A stretch of DNA of 64,000 nt. It comes from JASHPR01 sp963815375. Its GTDB lineage: Bacteria; Actinomycetota; Actinomycetes; Streptosporangiales; Streptosporangiaceae. The notes beneath the pieces are model-generated. The model saw only the letters and a list, made by a program, of their open reading frames with translations, searched no databases and had not been told where the DNA came from. Positions 54,296 through 62,393 of the stretch are shown here, piece after piece (within the stretch, counting starts at the first letter, position 1; each line of letters opens with the position of its first letter). Location of the stretch: contig CAWFGX010000001.1 of assembly GCA_963815375.1 (NCBI GenBank), positions 124,001 through 188,000 on the forward strand, given 5' to 3'. Made by a program: the position numbers and the translations under genes.

Positions 54296-54319
54296 CCGGG
54301 CACTGGGATCCGTGCCCGG
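54296..54319. terminator. Hairpin between convergent genes
   Basis: CCGGGCAC (54296-54303) and GTGCCCGG (54312-54319) form an 8-bp perfect stem with loop TGGGATCC. It begins right at the kinase stop codon and faces the molybdoenzyme gene, so it probably stops transcription from both sides. Confidence 0.6.
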
Positions 54320-54341
54320 GCCTGGCTCGCGCCTGACTACT

Positions 54342-55454
54342 TCAGCGGACGACCACCCGGACCTCGTGGATGAAGTTGGCCCCGTAACCGAGACGGTTCC
54401 ACTCCGGGTGCTCCGGCTGCACCTGGCCGAGCAGGTCCGTAGCCCGGGCGCGGAAGGTCGTCTCCCCCGGACCCAGGCCGGCGGCCAGGAACTCCCACTG
54501 CTGCCATCCATGGGTCTCGGCGGCGCCGATCAGCCGGGCCTTCTGCCACAGGCCACCGGCCACGCTGACGTCGACCCGGTCGATAGGCGCAGCTCCGGAC
54601 CAGGCGACTCCGCGGACCGTTACCGCTCCGCGCGGCAGTTCCTGGCCCGGGCCCGGCCGGGTAATAAGGGCGCGAACCCGCATCAGGCGGACAGGCTCCC
54701 GGCCGCTGCCGCGTTCGTAGACGTAGTGGGTGTCCTGGAAATAGCCCTCGAAGGGCTCATCGGTCACCCGGATGTCCGTGAGCCACTTGACCGACGCCAT
54801 CCCGTACCAGCCGGGAACCACCAGCCGCAGCGGGTAGCCGTGCCGGGCCGGGAGCGGCCGCCCGTTCATCGCGTAGGCGAGGAGCGCGCCTGATTCCAGT
54901 GCGTCGGCCACCGGCATGCTGCGCTCAAACCGGATCGCGTCGGCCGAGCCGTCGACGCCCCCGCGGTCGGCGCCTCTGAAGATCACCTCCCGGGCGCCGG
55001 GCAGGATTCCGGCCCGGCGCAGCACGTCTTCCAGCCGCGGACCGGTCCACTCCGCCGTGCTCACCGCCCCCGGGCCCCACTGCACCCCGCTGGTCGGCGG
55101 CTGGAACCCGGCTCTGTCATTCCCGGCGCACTCCAGCGTGACGACCATGGTTTCGGCGGGAAGCTGGGTCAGCTCGTGCAGGCTGAGGCTCATCTCCTGA
55201 TCCACAAGCCCGCTGACGCCCAGCCGCCACCGGGCCTCGTGGAGCAGTGGCACAGGAAAGTGACATCGGCGGTAGAACTGGGCGGTCGGCGTCACCTGCC
55301 CGCCAAGGCTGGCCGGCGGGGTCTCGCAGTTCAGCGGCTCCCCGCCGTGCACGATCAGGCCAGCCTGGGCTGCGACCAGCCGCTCCCGCTGCGCGTCGGC
55401 GGCCAGCGCCGACTCCTGCCGTGAGGTCACCTGGGCTAGGTTCCCGATCGCCAT
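54342..55454 (-). CDS. Sulfite-oxidase-family molybdopterin-dependent oxidoreductase
   Basis: A 370-residue protein with a molybdopterin domain and a C-terminal Mo-co dimerisation (Ig-like) domain. The Mo-coordinating Cys is in MVVTLECAGNDRAGF near residue 107. Others are GAVSTAEWTGPRLEDVL near 130, the RHGYPLRLVVPGWYGMASVKWL block near 205, and VTVRGVAWSGAAPIDRVDVS near 280. No Tat or Sec signal and no heme b5 domain are seen, so it is cytoplasmic or exported with a partner. Start ATG 55454 (MAIGNLAQV) has an AAGGGGAG site. A nearby inverted repeat suggests repression. The reaction may be sulfite or another S/N-oxide oxidation. Confidence 0.92.
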   Translation of the reverse strand: MAIGNLAQVTSRQESALAADAQRERLVAAQAGLIVHGGEPLNCETPPASLGGQVTPTAQFYRRCHFPVPLLHEARWRLGVSGLVDQEMSLSLHELTQLPAETMVVTLECAGNDRAGFQPPTSGVQWGPGAVSTAEWTGPRLEDVLRRAGILPGAREVIFRGADRGGVDGSADAIRFERSMPVADALESGALLAYAMNGRPLPARHGYPLRLVVPGWYGMASVKWLTDIRVTDEPFEGYFQDTHYVYERGSGREPVRLMRVRALITRPGPGQELPRGAVTVRGVAWSGAAPIDRVDVSVAGGLWQKARLIGAAETHGWQQWEFLAAGLGPGETTFRARATDLLGQVQPEHPEWNRLGYGANFIHEVRVVVR

Positions 55455-55497
55455 GGTCTCCCCTTGCCCCGAGCGCGCCATTGCACACACCCTATCA

Positions 55498-55518
55498 TGT
55501 CTATAGGGATTATAGACA
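55498..55518. promoter_or_regulatory. Inverted repeat TGTCTATA-N5-TATAGACA
   Basis: Two perfect 8-bp arms (55498-55505 and 55511-55518) around GGGAT, 44 bases upstream of the molybdoenzyme start. Such AT-containing repeats stand out in this GC-rich DNA and resemble GntR-type operators. It probably overlaps the promoter. No GntR gene is in the window. Confidence 0.6.
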
Positions 55519-55530
55519 AGAGCGTTTTTC

Positions 55531-55566
55531 GTTTGCGCAGGTCAGCTCTTGTTTGCGCAAGTCAGC
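55531..55566. repeat. 20-bp-period direct repeat GTTTGCGCA(G/A)GTCAGC
   Basis: Two 16-base copies, 55531-55546 and 55551-55566, differ at a single base. The second runs into the stop codon of the fructosamine kinase gene. Spacing of two DNA turns would suit a tandem protein site, or it is simply a local duplication. Confidence 0.6.
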
Positions 55567-56446
55567 GAGTGCTGGCCAGAGCCGCCCTGGCGGCGTCGAC
55601 CGTGGCGGCCCGGTAGGCAGTGCCGAAGAGGCAGACGTGCACAAGCAACGGGTGCAGCTGGTGCAGCGGCACCCGGTCCCGCCACCCAGCGGCCAGCGGC
55701 GCGACCTCCTGGTAGCTCGCCAGGATGCGGTCCCCAAACGGCGCTCCGAACAGGGCGAGCATGGCCAGGTCAGTCTCCCGGTGCCCGCCGTGCGCCGCCG
55801 GGTCGATCAGCCAACCTCGGCGGCCCGACCACAGCACGTTCCCTGACCAGCAGTCACCATGGATCCTGGCTGGCGGCTCGGGGGGCCCGGCGAGGTCCGC
55901 GGCCCGCTCGGCAACGGTCTCGACCAGCCGCACGTCGGCCTTATTCAGCCAGCCGCCATCCGCGGCCAGCCGCGCGAACGGCAGCAGCCGGTGCGCCGCG
56001 TACCACTCCGGCCATGAGTCCCCGGCGTCGTTACCGAGCGGAAGCCCGGCGATGACCCCCGGCCATGGAGCGCCGAACACCTCGGCTCGGCTGCCGTGCA
56101 GCCGCGCCAGGTCACGCCCGAATTCTTCGGCCGCCTGCGCGTCCGGCGGCTCCTCCGGCACCCAGGCGATGGCCAGGCCCGCCTCGTCCCAGCCAGCGAC
56201 CTCGGGAACCGGCACCGCTTCCGCCTCGGCGAGCCAGCGCAGCCCGCGCGCCTCTGCCTCAAACGAGGCTGCCTGGAACCCGGGTTTGCCTGCCCCAGGT
56301 CCCGCGAGCTTGGCGAAGAGCGCCCGTCCGTCAGCTAGCGTCACGCGCCAGTGCCGCACACCATGAGCACCGCCGATACCACGGCACTCGCGGACTCCCG
56401 TTCCGAGCATCCGCTCCAGCCGGAGCCTGGCGTCCGGCTCTGTCAA
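55562..56446 (-). CDS. Fructosamine/ketosamine-3-kinase family protein
   Basis: A 294-residue kinase-fold protein. The family blocks are GGAHGVRHWRVTLADGRALFAKL near residue 25-45 (core GGAHGVRHWRVTL), FEAEARGLRWLAEA near 60, the catalytic ARIHGDCWSGNVLW near 195, and WLIDPAAHGGHRETDLAML near 212. It phosphorylates ketoamines formed by sugar glycation of proteins, leading to their repair. A TTG start at 56446 is favoured because it lies 7 bases after the phosphatase stop; the frame is open to 56506 and would then overlap. It is very likely co-transcribed with the phosphatase, as in other actinobacteria and E. coli-like setups. Confidence 0.92.
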   Translation of the reverse strand: MTEPDARLRLERMLGTGVRECRGIGGAHGVRHWRVTLADGRALFAKLAGPGAGKPGFQAASFEAEARGLRWLAEAEAVPVPEVAGWDEAGLAIAWVPEEPPDAQAAEEFGRDLARLHGSRAEVFGAPWPGVIAGLPLGNDAGDSWPEWYAAHRLLPFARLAADGGWLNKADVRLVETVAERAADLAGPPEPPARIHGDCWSGNVLWSGRRGWLIDPAAHGGHRETDLAMLALFGAPFGDRILASYQEVAPLAAGWRDRVPLHQLHPLLVHVCLFGTAYRAATVDAARAALASTR

Positions 56447-56453
56447 TCCGGTG

Positions 56454-56981
56454 TCACCCGCTGGGCCCGGGGGACGCCGCAGCCTCGTCACCCAGCAGCG
56501 CCGCAAGCTGGGCCGCCAGCCCGCGAGCGGCCCGCCGGATCAGGTCGAAGACCAGAGCGAACTGGTCCGCATCTTCGCCGTAGGGGTCCGGGACGCTGAG
56601 GTCACGCTCGTCCAGCCGCTCGGCCCGGTCTGGGTCGAACCGCCCGAACAGCACAACCCGGCCCTCTTCCTCCTGGCCGGGTGCCATGGACTGCAGCCGC
56701 CGCAGGTTGGCCCCGTCCATCGCCGCCACCAGGTCATAGCGCCGGAACCAGGACGGCCCGAACTGGCGCGCCCGGTGCCCGGCCCCGTCGTACCCGCGCC
56801 GGGATAGCTCGTCTCTGGCGCCTGCATCCATAGGCTCGCCCACGTGCCAGTCCCCGGTACCTGCGCTGTCCACCTCGACCCGGTCAGCCAGCCCCGCCCG
56901 CTCAAGCTCATCACGCAGCACGACCTCAGCCATCGGCGACCGGCAGATGTTGCCCAGGCAGACCAGGCAAACCCGATACAT
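56454..56981 (-). CDS. Low-molecular-weight protein-tyrosine phosphatase
   Basis: A 175-residue phosphatase. The P-loop CLGNICRS lies at residues 8-15, with nucleophile Cys8 and Arg14. The general acid Asp is in SVPDPYGEDADQF near 128. VDSAGTGDWHVGEPMD near 40 and YDLVAAMDGANLRRL near 80 are also typical. ATG 56981 (MYRVCLVCLGN) is chosen as homologues begin there, though the frame is open further upstream. LMW-PTP next to fructosamine kinase is a widespread pair, and the phosphatase can act on phosphorylated sugars or proteins. tRNA-Lys lies on the other side, in the opposite direction. Confidence 0.94.
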   Translation of the reverse strand: MYRVCLVCLGNICRSPMAEVVLRDELERAGLADRVEVDSAGTGDWHVGEPMDAGARDELSRRGYDGAGHRARQFGPSWFRRYDLVAAMDGANLRRLQSMAPGQEEEGRVVLFGRFDPDRAERLDERDLSVPDPYGEDADQFALVFDLIRRAARGLAAQLAALLGDEAAASPGPSG

Positions 56982-57187
56982 TCCGAACGCCTGCCTGGGC
57001 GCTGGTGCCGTCGCCAGCGCGCGACTATCAGCGGGCATGGGACCAGCATGCCCGACCGCGGTCACTGGCCGGCACGCCACGGCTTGCTCGCGCGTGTCGC
57101 GGATACCGCCCAGCAGGGCGGGTATGCGTATACTTCATGGCGCAAAGTCGTCCTCTGGTGGGCGAGGCTGCTAGCATCACTCGTCCG

Positions 57188-57260
57188 GCGCCGCTAGCTC
57201 AATTGGCAGAGCAGCGGACTCTTAATCCGCGGGTTCGGGGTTCAAGTCCCTGGCGGCGCA
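57188..57260 (+). tRNA. tRNA-Lys (CTT)
   Basis: The cloverleaf is complete. The acceptor stem is GCGCCGC with GCGGCGC and the discriminator A57260. The D arm is TAGCTCAATTGGCAGAGCA. The anticodon stem CGGAC/ATCCG region carries CTCTTAA, anticodon CTT. The T arm GGGG-TTCAAGT-CCCT is normal. CCA is not encoded. The accessory block downstream makes this tRNA a likely integration target. Confidence 0.96.
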
Positions 57261-58122
57261 CCCGCTCTTACCTGGGGTTTTTACTATCCCTTTAGACTCG
57301 TTGCTGGCCGTTTCCGGGCGATGTTTGCTCCACGTTTGCTCGTCAGTCCGGACCTAGTCCATCGAGCCGTCCTAGTTGGCCTCGCACCCGCCCGTTCCGC
57401 CTTGCCCAGTGTGCCCTCACGGCCGCAGCGCCGCTCCGGGGCGGCCATACCGATGGCATCACGCAGCGTGATATCCGCCGGATTGCGCAGCTAGCGGGGC
57501 CCGGCTCGCGCCCTCAGGAACACCGATGTATATCGGAGGTCCGCGCGAGGTACATCGGGTTGCCGACACCCGCGGGGCTGCGAAGATCAGCTAGGGCGCC
57601 AGCCTTCGTAGCTGATTTAGTCAGCTCGCCTTCTTGGCGCGCGCAGCCGTCGGTCAGGGCGTCGGTTCGTGGTACCAGAGAGCGGCCGCGCGCGGTGCCT
57701 TCGCCAGGTCGTTGCGGATGGTCACCATGGCCTGCCGGACCGCTCTCGCGGGGCGCCGGGCTCCGTGAAGGCGAAGAGTGCGGCCGTGCGGCGCCGGGGC
57801 GGCCGGGCGCGGGAGGACTTCGTGCTGGAGACGATCTACTGGGATGCCGACACTGCCCGGCTGCTGCCGCGCGAGCACGTGCTACCGCCCTGCAGCCCGA
57901 ATCGTCATCGCAGGCAGTTCTGGGGTCGGGCGTGACACGCCGGCTTCTCCGCGTCTCTGCTGCCCCTCCCCTTCCTACGGGCGTCCAGGTCGTCGTCCGG
58001 ACAGGCTGAGAGCTGTTGAGCAAAGCGGGAAGATGCTCGCGTGCGACTGGCGTGTTGCAACGTGCTGACGACGGTCGGCGCAGGAACATGGCATGCGGGG
58101 AGGAAGGAGCAAGGGGTCAGCG
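57261..58122. other. Gene-poor stretch between tRNA-Lys and the Argonaute operon
   Basis: About 860 bases with no convincing gene. On the minus strand one frame is open from about 57490 to a TAG near 57289 and ends in a very basic tail (TSKRGANIARKRPATSLKG), which could be the end of a decayed integration-type gene, but I cannot identify it. An 8-bp inverted repeat CCGATGTA / TACATCGG (57523-57530 and 57551-57558) is present. On the other strand short frames such as one with REDFVLETIYWDADTARLL near 57800 look like fragments. Decay after insertion at the tRNA would explain it. Confidence 0.45.
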
Positions 58123-60765
58123 TTGACGGATTGGGCGAGCACTACCCCGGCGCGGGTGGGCCGGATGCTGAGAGACCCGGATGGCCCTCAGGCGGTATTG
58201 CTGCTAGGCGCCGGCGCCTCGGTCTCCTCGGGCGTGCCCGGTGCCGCCTATCTGGCCGAGATGGCTGCCCGCTGGGCGTACTGCCGGGAGCACGGGCGAC
58301 CCACCGAAGACCCGTCCGTCACGCGGAGTGACTGGCTGCCGTGGCTGCGTGAGCACCCGTGGTATCGGCCAGCCCAGGTCCCAGGCGACCACTATCCCGC
58401 CATCATCGAGCACTTGCTGCTCCCCCGGTCGGAGCGGCGGCGTTTTTTCACCGAGGTCCTGCGCACAGCCCTTGCGCCGTCGGAGGGGTATCAGTCCCTG
58501 GCCCGGCTGGTGGGCAAGGGGTGGATCCGTACCGTGCTGACGACCAACTTCGATGATCTGATCCCGCAGAGCCTCCGGGCAGAGGCCTCTGTAGTGGCTA
58601 CTGATGAGGTTTCTGGCGCGGACGAGGCTCACCTGGTCTCTACCGCCCCGCCGTATCCGCAAGTCATCTTTCTCCACGGACGGGTCGAGCAGTACACCGA
58701 TGCGAATCTGGAGACTGAAACTCAGCAGCTTCCGGCCGTGTTGCGTGATGCGCTGCTGCCGTTGCTGCGCGACCATCCGCTGGTGGTTATCGGCTACCGG
58801 GGCGCTGAACGGTCGATCATGGTGGATCTCCTCGGCCACGCCGATTCGCGGCTGCATTTCCCGCACGGTGTGTACTGGTGTGTCCGCGGCCATGAGGACC
58901 CGCATCCTCTGGTGCAGGATCTGGGCGACCGGCTGGGCGGCAACTTCCAGCTGGTGCGTATCGACGGGTTTGACCAGGCCCTGGTGGCCTGGGACCAGGC
59001 GGCCCCCTCCACCGCCAAGCGGCTGGCCGACACCGCAGACGTCCGGGTACCGGAACTGCGGCCGGTCGAGGGTGCCACCCCCGATGCCCTTGACTGGCCC
59101 CTGGTGCAAGACAGCCTCGCCGAGTATGCCGAACGGCTCGACTGGCAGATCCCTGACAATCCTGCCCGCAGCTGGTACCTCGCACGCCTGGTCGAGCTCG
59201 GCATGGTTACCGAAGCTCCCGCCTACATGCCCACAAAGGCGGGACTAGTGCTGTTCGGCAGCCGCGATCCACAGGTGATGGTGCACATCGAGCACGCCGG
59301 CGGGCGGGAAACCGTGGCGGGCAACCTGCTGCGCGTGCTCGACCGGACTCTCACTGTGCTCGCTGAGCTGAACCCCCCCTTCAGGGTGAAGGGACCAACC
59401 TCGCTGACGGTGCGCTCGTATCCTCCTGCGGCGCTGAAAGAAGTCGTTGCTAACGCACTGGTTCACCGCAGCTATCACACGCCATCGCCCGTGCGCATCA
59501 CTGTCGGCGACCGGTCACTTCAGATCGTCAGCCCGGGCGGACTGGTCGCTGACGTCATCGCAGACCGCCTAGGAGAGCCCGGCATTCGCGGGTATCGGAA
59601 TCCCGTCATCGCGGACTTCTGCTTCGGTGTCGGTTCGGTGGATAAGGCCGGGTCTGGCTTGACCAACGTTGTGCGCTGGTGCGGGGATAACGCTGGCGCG
59701 GCCAGCTTCGGCCCCCGACGGGACAACAGCGTGTTCGTTGCGGTTCTGCACGCCCGGCCCGAACGTCCTGACCCAGCCACAGGTACCGCGGAACCAGATG
59801 CGGAAACGCAGATCTTCCTCTCTAACGTGTGCCCGCTCCTGACGGACGACGCCGTCGTCTACGTGACCGCCACGGACGCGCGCCGGCCCCGGGATCTGCT
59901 CAACCGCACCGAAGCTCAGCTGCCGCCGTTCGTCCTGGACAACGGCCGGGTGCTAACGTTCGCTGACCCGGCGAGCGACCCTGCCTGGGCCGTCCTAGCC
60001 GAGGGCGGGACAGAGCGCTTCACGGTAGATGATCTCGTGGCCGATCCGGCTGAGGAAGCGCTCGTGATCGAGCTGATTCACCGAACTCTCATCCGTCATG
60101 CTCAAGACCAGGGCATGATGACGCTGCTCCGGCACCGGCGGCTGTATTTCCCCCGTGTTGAGCAGGAAGCCGATGACCTCGAACCGGCAGGGACGCAGAG
60201 ATCTCCGCGAGGTCGCTCCCGGAGCGCGCCACGACCGGGTTCCCGGTCGATCACTTACCGCGCCCGCACGAAGTCCGCCACCCGGGTGGTGACCAAGCCA
60301 GTCGGGGGAGATGACGCGCGCCCCCCTCGCTACTGGCAGCACATGGCCATCCGGTTCTCAGTTCGCCGCTTCAGCGGCCAGTGGGGGGTCCTCCTCGTCC
60401 CGGGCTGGGTCTTCACCCTCGACGGCCGCCGCGAACTGCTGCGAGGGCCACGGGTCGGCCCCCTTGCGACCCGCCTGTCCGCGCACGAGTACAACCAGAC
60501 TGTCGCCAACCACCTCTATTTCTGGCTGGCCATGCTTGTCGGTGACCAGGGCCCCGTTCAGCTTCCCGACAGCGGCCTTCAGCTCAGCCGCGACATCGTC
60601 AGCCGGCAGATCACGGGGGCTCCCGTCATCGCCTCCGCCGAGGACGACCTCACCGACGCTGCCGCCGTCGACCTCACCGCAGACCCCTCGGCCAGTGACT
60701 ACGACGACGTCGATGAGGAACTGGCAGCACTGGCCGACCAGCAAGCCGGGGAGGGCAGCGGATGA
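58123..60765 (+). CDS. SIR2 / AlbA-RecG-like ATPase / APAZ fusion, short-Argonaute partner
   Basis: An 880-residue three-part protein. Residues 22-300 are a SIR2 NADase: LLLGAGASVSSGVPG at 27, LTTNFDDL with Asn142, FLHGR with His185, and IGYRGAERSI near 223. Residues 320-550 match the C-terminal ATP-binding part of AlbA_2/RecG-like proteins (HATPase_c_4): YPPAALKEVVANALVHRSY at 433-451, VSPGGL at 469, YRNPVIADF and VDKAGSGLTNVV near 506. Residues 555-880 resemble APAZ: RHRRLYFPRV near 668, an Arg/Ser-rich basic loop, then RYWQHMAIRFSV near 736 and the WGVLLVPGWVFTLDGRREL stretch. APAZ domains bind short Argonautes. TTG 58123 after AAGGGG is favoured; ATG 58093 lies upstream of the GGGGAGGAAGGAG site. 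The stop overlaps the Argonaute start as ATGA. Confidence 0.9.
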   Translation: MTDWASTTPARVGRMLRDPDGPQAVLLLGAGASVSSGVPGAAYLAEMAARWAYCREHGRPTEDPSVTRSDWLPWLREHPWYRPAQVPGDHYPAIIEHLLLPRSERRRFFTEVLRTALAPSEGYQSLARLVGKGWIRTVLTTNFDDLIPQSLRAEASVVATDEVSGADEAHLVSTAPPYPQVIFLHGRVEQYTDANLETETQQLPAVLRDALLPLLRDHPLVVIGYRGAERSIMVDLLGHADSRLHFPHGVYWCVRGHEDPHPLVQDLGDRLGGNFQLVRIDGFDQALVAWDQAAPSTAKRLADTADVRVPELRPVEGATPDALDWPLVQDSLAEYAERLDWQIPDNPARSWYLARLVELGMVTEAPAYMPTKAGLVLFGSRDPQVMVHIEHAGGRETVAGNLLRVLDRTLTVLAELNPPFRVKGPTSLTVRSYPPAALKEVVANALVHRSYHTPSPVRITVGDRSLQIVSPGGLVADVIADRLGEPGIRGYRNPVIADFCFGVGSVDKAGSGLTNVVRWCGDNAGAASFGPRRDNSVFVAVLHARPERPDPATGTAEPDAETQIFLSNVCPLLTDDAVVYVTATDARRPRDLLNRTEAQLPPFVLDNGRVLTFADPASDPAWAVLAEGGTERFTVDDLVADPAEEALVIELIHRTLIRHAQDQGMMTLLRHRRLYFPRVEQEADDLEPAGTQRSPRGRSRSAPRPGSRSITYRARTKSATRVVTKPVGGDDARPPRYWQHMAIRFSVRRFSGQWGVLLVPGWVFTLDGRRELLRGPRVGPLATRLSAHEYNQTVANHLYFWLAMLVGDQGPVQLPDSGLQLSRDIVSRQITGAPVIASAEDDLTDAAAVDLTADPSASDYDDVDEELAALADQQAGEGSG

Positions 60766-62267
60766 GACTTGACCTCGACTTCCTGAAGGAACCCTTCCTG
60801 CAGTTCGGACAAGGCGAGGCGAAGCTGCCCAAGGACGGGCTGACCAAGTACGGGCCCTACAGCCTGACCATGGGAGCTGCTCATCCGGCCACCGTGAAGG
60901 TTGGGCTCATCGGCACCACGGACACCATCAAATCGACCCGGGCATTCCTGGGCCGGTGCGCGAGCAGGGTCCCGTCCGGGCTCTCCGACTCGCGCCTGGC
61001 ACCCGCCTTCCCCGGCTTCGAGACCACCTTCCACAGCGAACTCGTCACGGACAGCATCTTCGATGTCATCCTTGATGGCGCAGCGCTGGACGCGGCGGTA
61101 AACGCCGAAGGCCGAGCGTTCCACCAGACCCTGAACCTGCTCTCCGACGCCATCCGCCAGGCAGCCGAACGAGACGTACGCCCCGACGTAATCGCATTGT
61201 GCCTGCCTGAGGAAGTGAAAGCTAAAGCAGGCACCTACCAGCTACCACCGGCCAGGAAGAAGAACCAGCGCGGCCAGCCGGAACTCAGTGCCGACGAAGC
61301 AGCGAAAGCGGCAGGCCAGTATTCCTTGTTCGACCTGGAACAACCAGAGGAGACACTAGAAGACCGCGCGCTGCCCGACCCCGCCGACCTGGTTCGCCGT
61401 GACCTGCGCCGGGCACTCAAAGCCGCAGCCATGCCACACCGCATCCCTATCCAGCTGCTGACCCCCGCCCTATTCAATGAGGGAGCACGCGGCCAGCAAG
61501 ACCCCGCCACCCGCGCCTGGAATCTCGCTGTTGCCTTGTTCTACAAAGCCGGCGGCCTGCCCTGGCGATTCCAGCCCGCGCACGAGCACACCTGCTACGT
61601 CGGCGTTAGCTTCCACCACCTGCGCACCACCGCACGGCATCTCATCTACGCCAGCCTCGCCCAAGCATTCTCCAGCTACGGCGACGGATTCGCCCTGCGC
61701 GGCGCCACAATGCCCTGGACCGAACGCGATGTTGACCTGCACCTCGACCACGACGGGATGTTCGACCTGCTCACCCAGGTCCTAGCCGCCTACCGGGAAC
61801 GCACCGGACGGGATCCGCTCCGCGTCGTCGTCCACAAAACCACCAGATTCCACGACGACGAGCGCGACGGCGCCCGTCACGCCCTCGCCGACATCCCGAT
61901 CGTCGAGCTACTGGCCCTGAGCAGCGGCGAGTTCCGCGTACTCCGCCAGGGCAGCTACCCACCCCACCGAGGCAGCCTCGGCCGCGTAGGCTCCGCCACG
62001 TTCCTGTTCACCGGGGGCTACATGCCCGAACTCGGCACCTACCCCGGACCTCACATCCCCGTCCCGATCGAACTCACACCAGTCGGCAACCTCGACATGC
62101 GCCAGGCAGCGCAAGACCTCCTCGCACTCACCAAGCTGAACTGGAACAACGCCAACCCGTGCGCAACATTCCCCATCACGCTCAGCTTCGCCCGCCAAGT
62201 CGGATCAATCATGGCCGAAGTACCAGACGGGCAGACACCACACCCCGCCTACCGCTTCTACATGTAG
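60762..62267 (+). CDS. Short prokaryotic Argonaute (MID-PIWI, catalytically inactive)
   Basis: A 501-residue Argonaute of the short type, lacking N and PAZ domains. It has LPKDGLTKYGPYSL at 22-35, a typical early block, and VIALCLPEEVKAK near 145. The MID guide-binding part includes IPIQLLTPALFNEGARGQQD and ALFYKAGGLPWRF near 225-270. The PIWI core follows with TCYVGVSFHHLRTT near 277, where the usual first catalytic Asp is Ser, so it should not cut. It ends LSFARQVGSIMAEV and HPAYRFYM, the C-terminal carboxylate that helps anchor the guide 5' end. In known systems such an Argonaute uses a guide to sense invader nucleic acid and switches on the SIR2-APAZ partner to deplete NAD+. ATGA overlap with that partner shows co-translation. 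Confidence 0.94.
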   Translation: MRLDLDFLKEPFLQFGQGEAKLPKDGLTKYGPYSLTMGAAHPATVKVGLIGTTDTIKSTRAFLGRCASRVPSGLSDSRLAPAFPGFETTFHSELVTDSIFDVILDGAALDAAVNAEGRAFHQTLNLLSDAIRQAAERDVRPDVIALCLPEEVKAKAGTYQLPPARKKNQRGQPELSADEAAKAAGQYSLFDLEQPEETLEDRALPDPADLVRRDLRRALKAAAMPHRIPIQLLTPALFNEGARGQQDPATRAWNLAVALFYKAGGLPWRFQPAHEHTCYVGVSFHHLRTTARHLIYASLAQAFSSYGDGFALRGATMPWTERDVDLHLDHDGMFDLLTQVLAAYRERTGRDPLRVVVHKTTRFHDDERDGARHALADIPIVELLALSSGEFRVLRQGSYPPHRGSLGRVGSATFLFTGGYMPELGTYPGPHIPVPIELTPVGNLDMRQAAQDLLALTKLNWNNANPCATFPITLSFARQVGSIMAEVPDGQTPHPAYRFYM

Positions 62268-62393
62268 CAGTTACTGGGATCTGCGGGGGAACCAGAGGCC
62301 GTTGCCGGAGCATCACGAGCAGCACCTCACCCGATTGGTGATCAACGTGGCGCTCTGGTAATAAATGGCCTGTTCGGCGGATCCGGAGGGGGC

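Noticed and set aside
57514..58089. A 191-residue open frame on the minus strand next to the Argonaute operon.
   Set aside because: The translation is Arg/Pro/Ser-rich without domain signals, has no ribosome binding site, and competing short frames on the other strand look equally poor.
60762..62267. Treating the Argonaute as an active slicer.
   Set aside because: The protein is short (501 residues, no PAZ), and the PIWI position normally Asp reads VGVSFHH. It fits the inactive short class.
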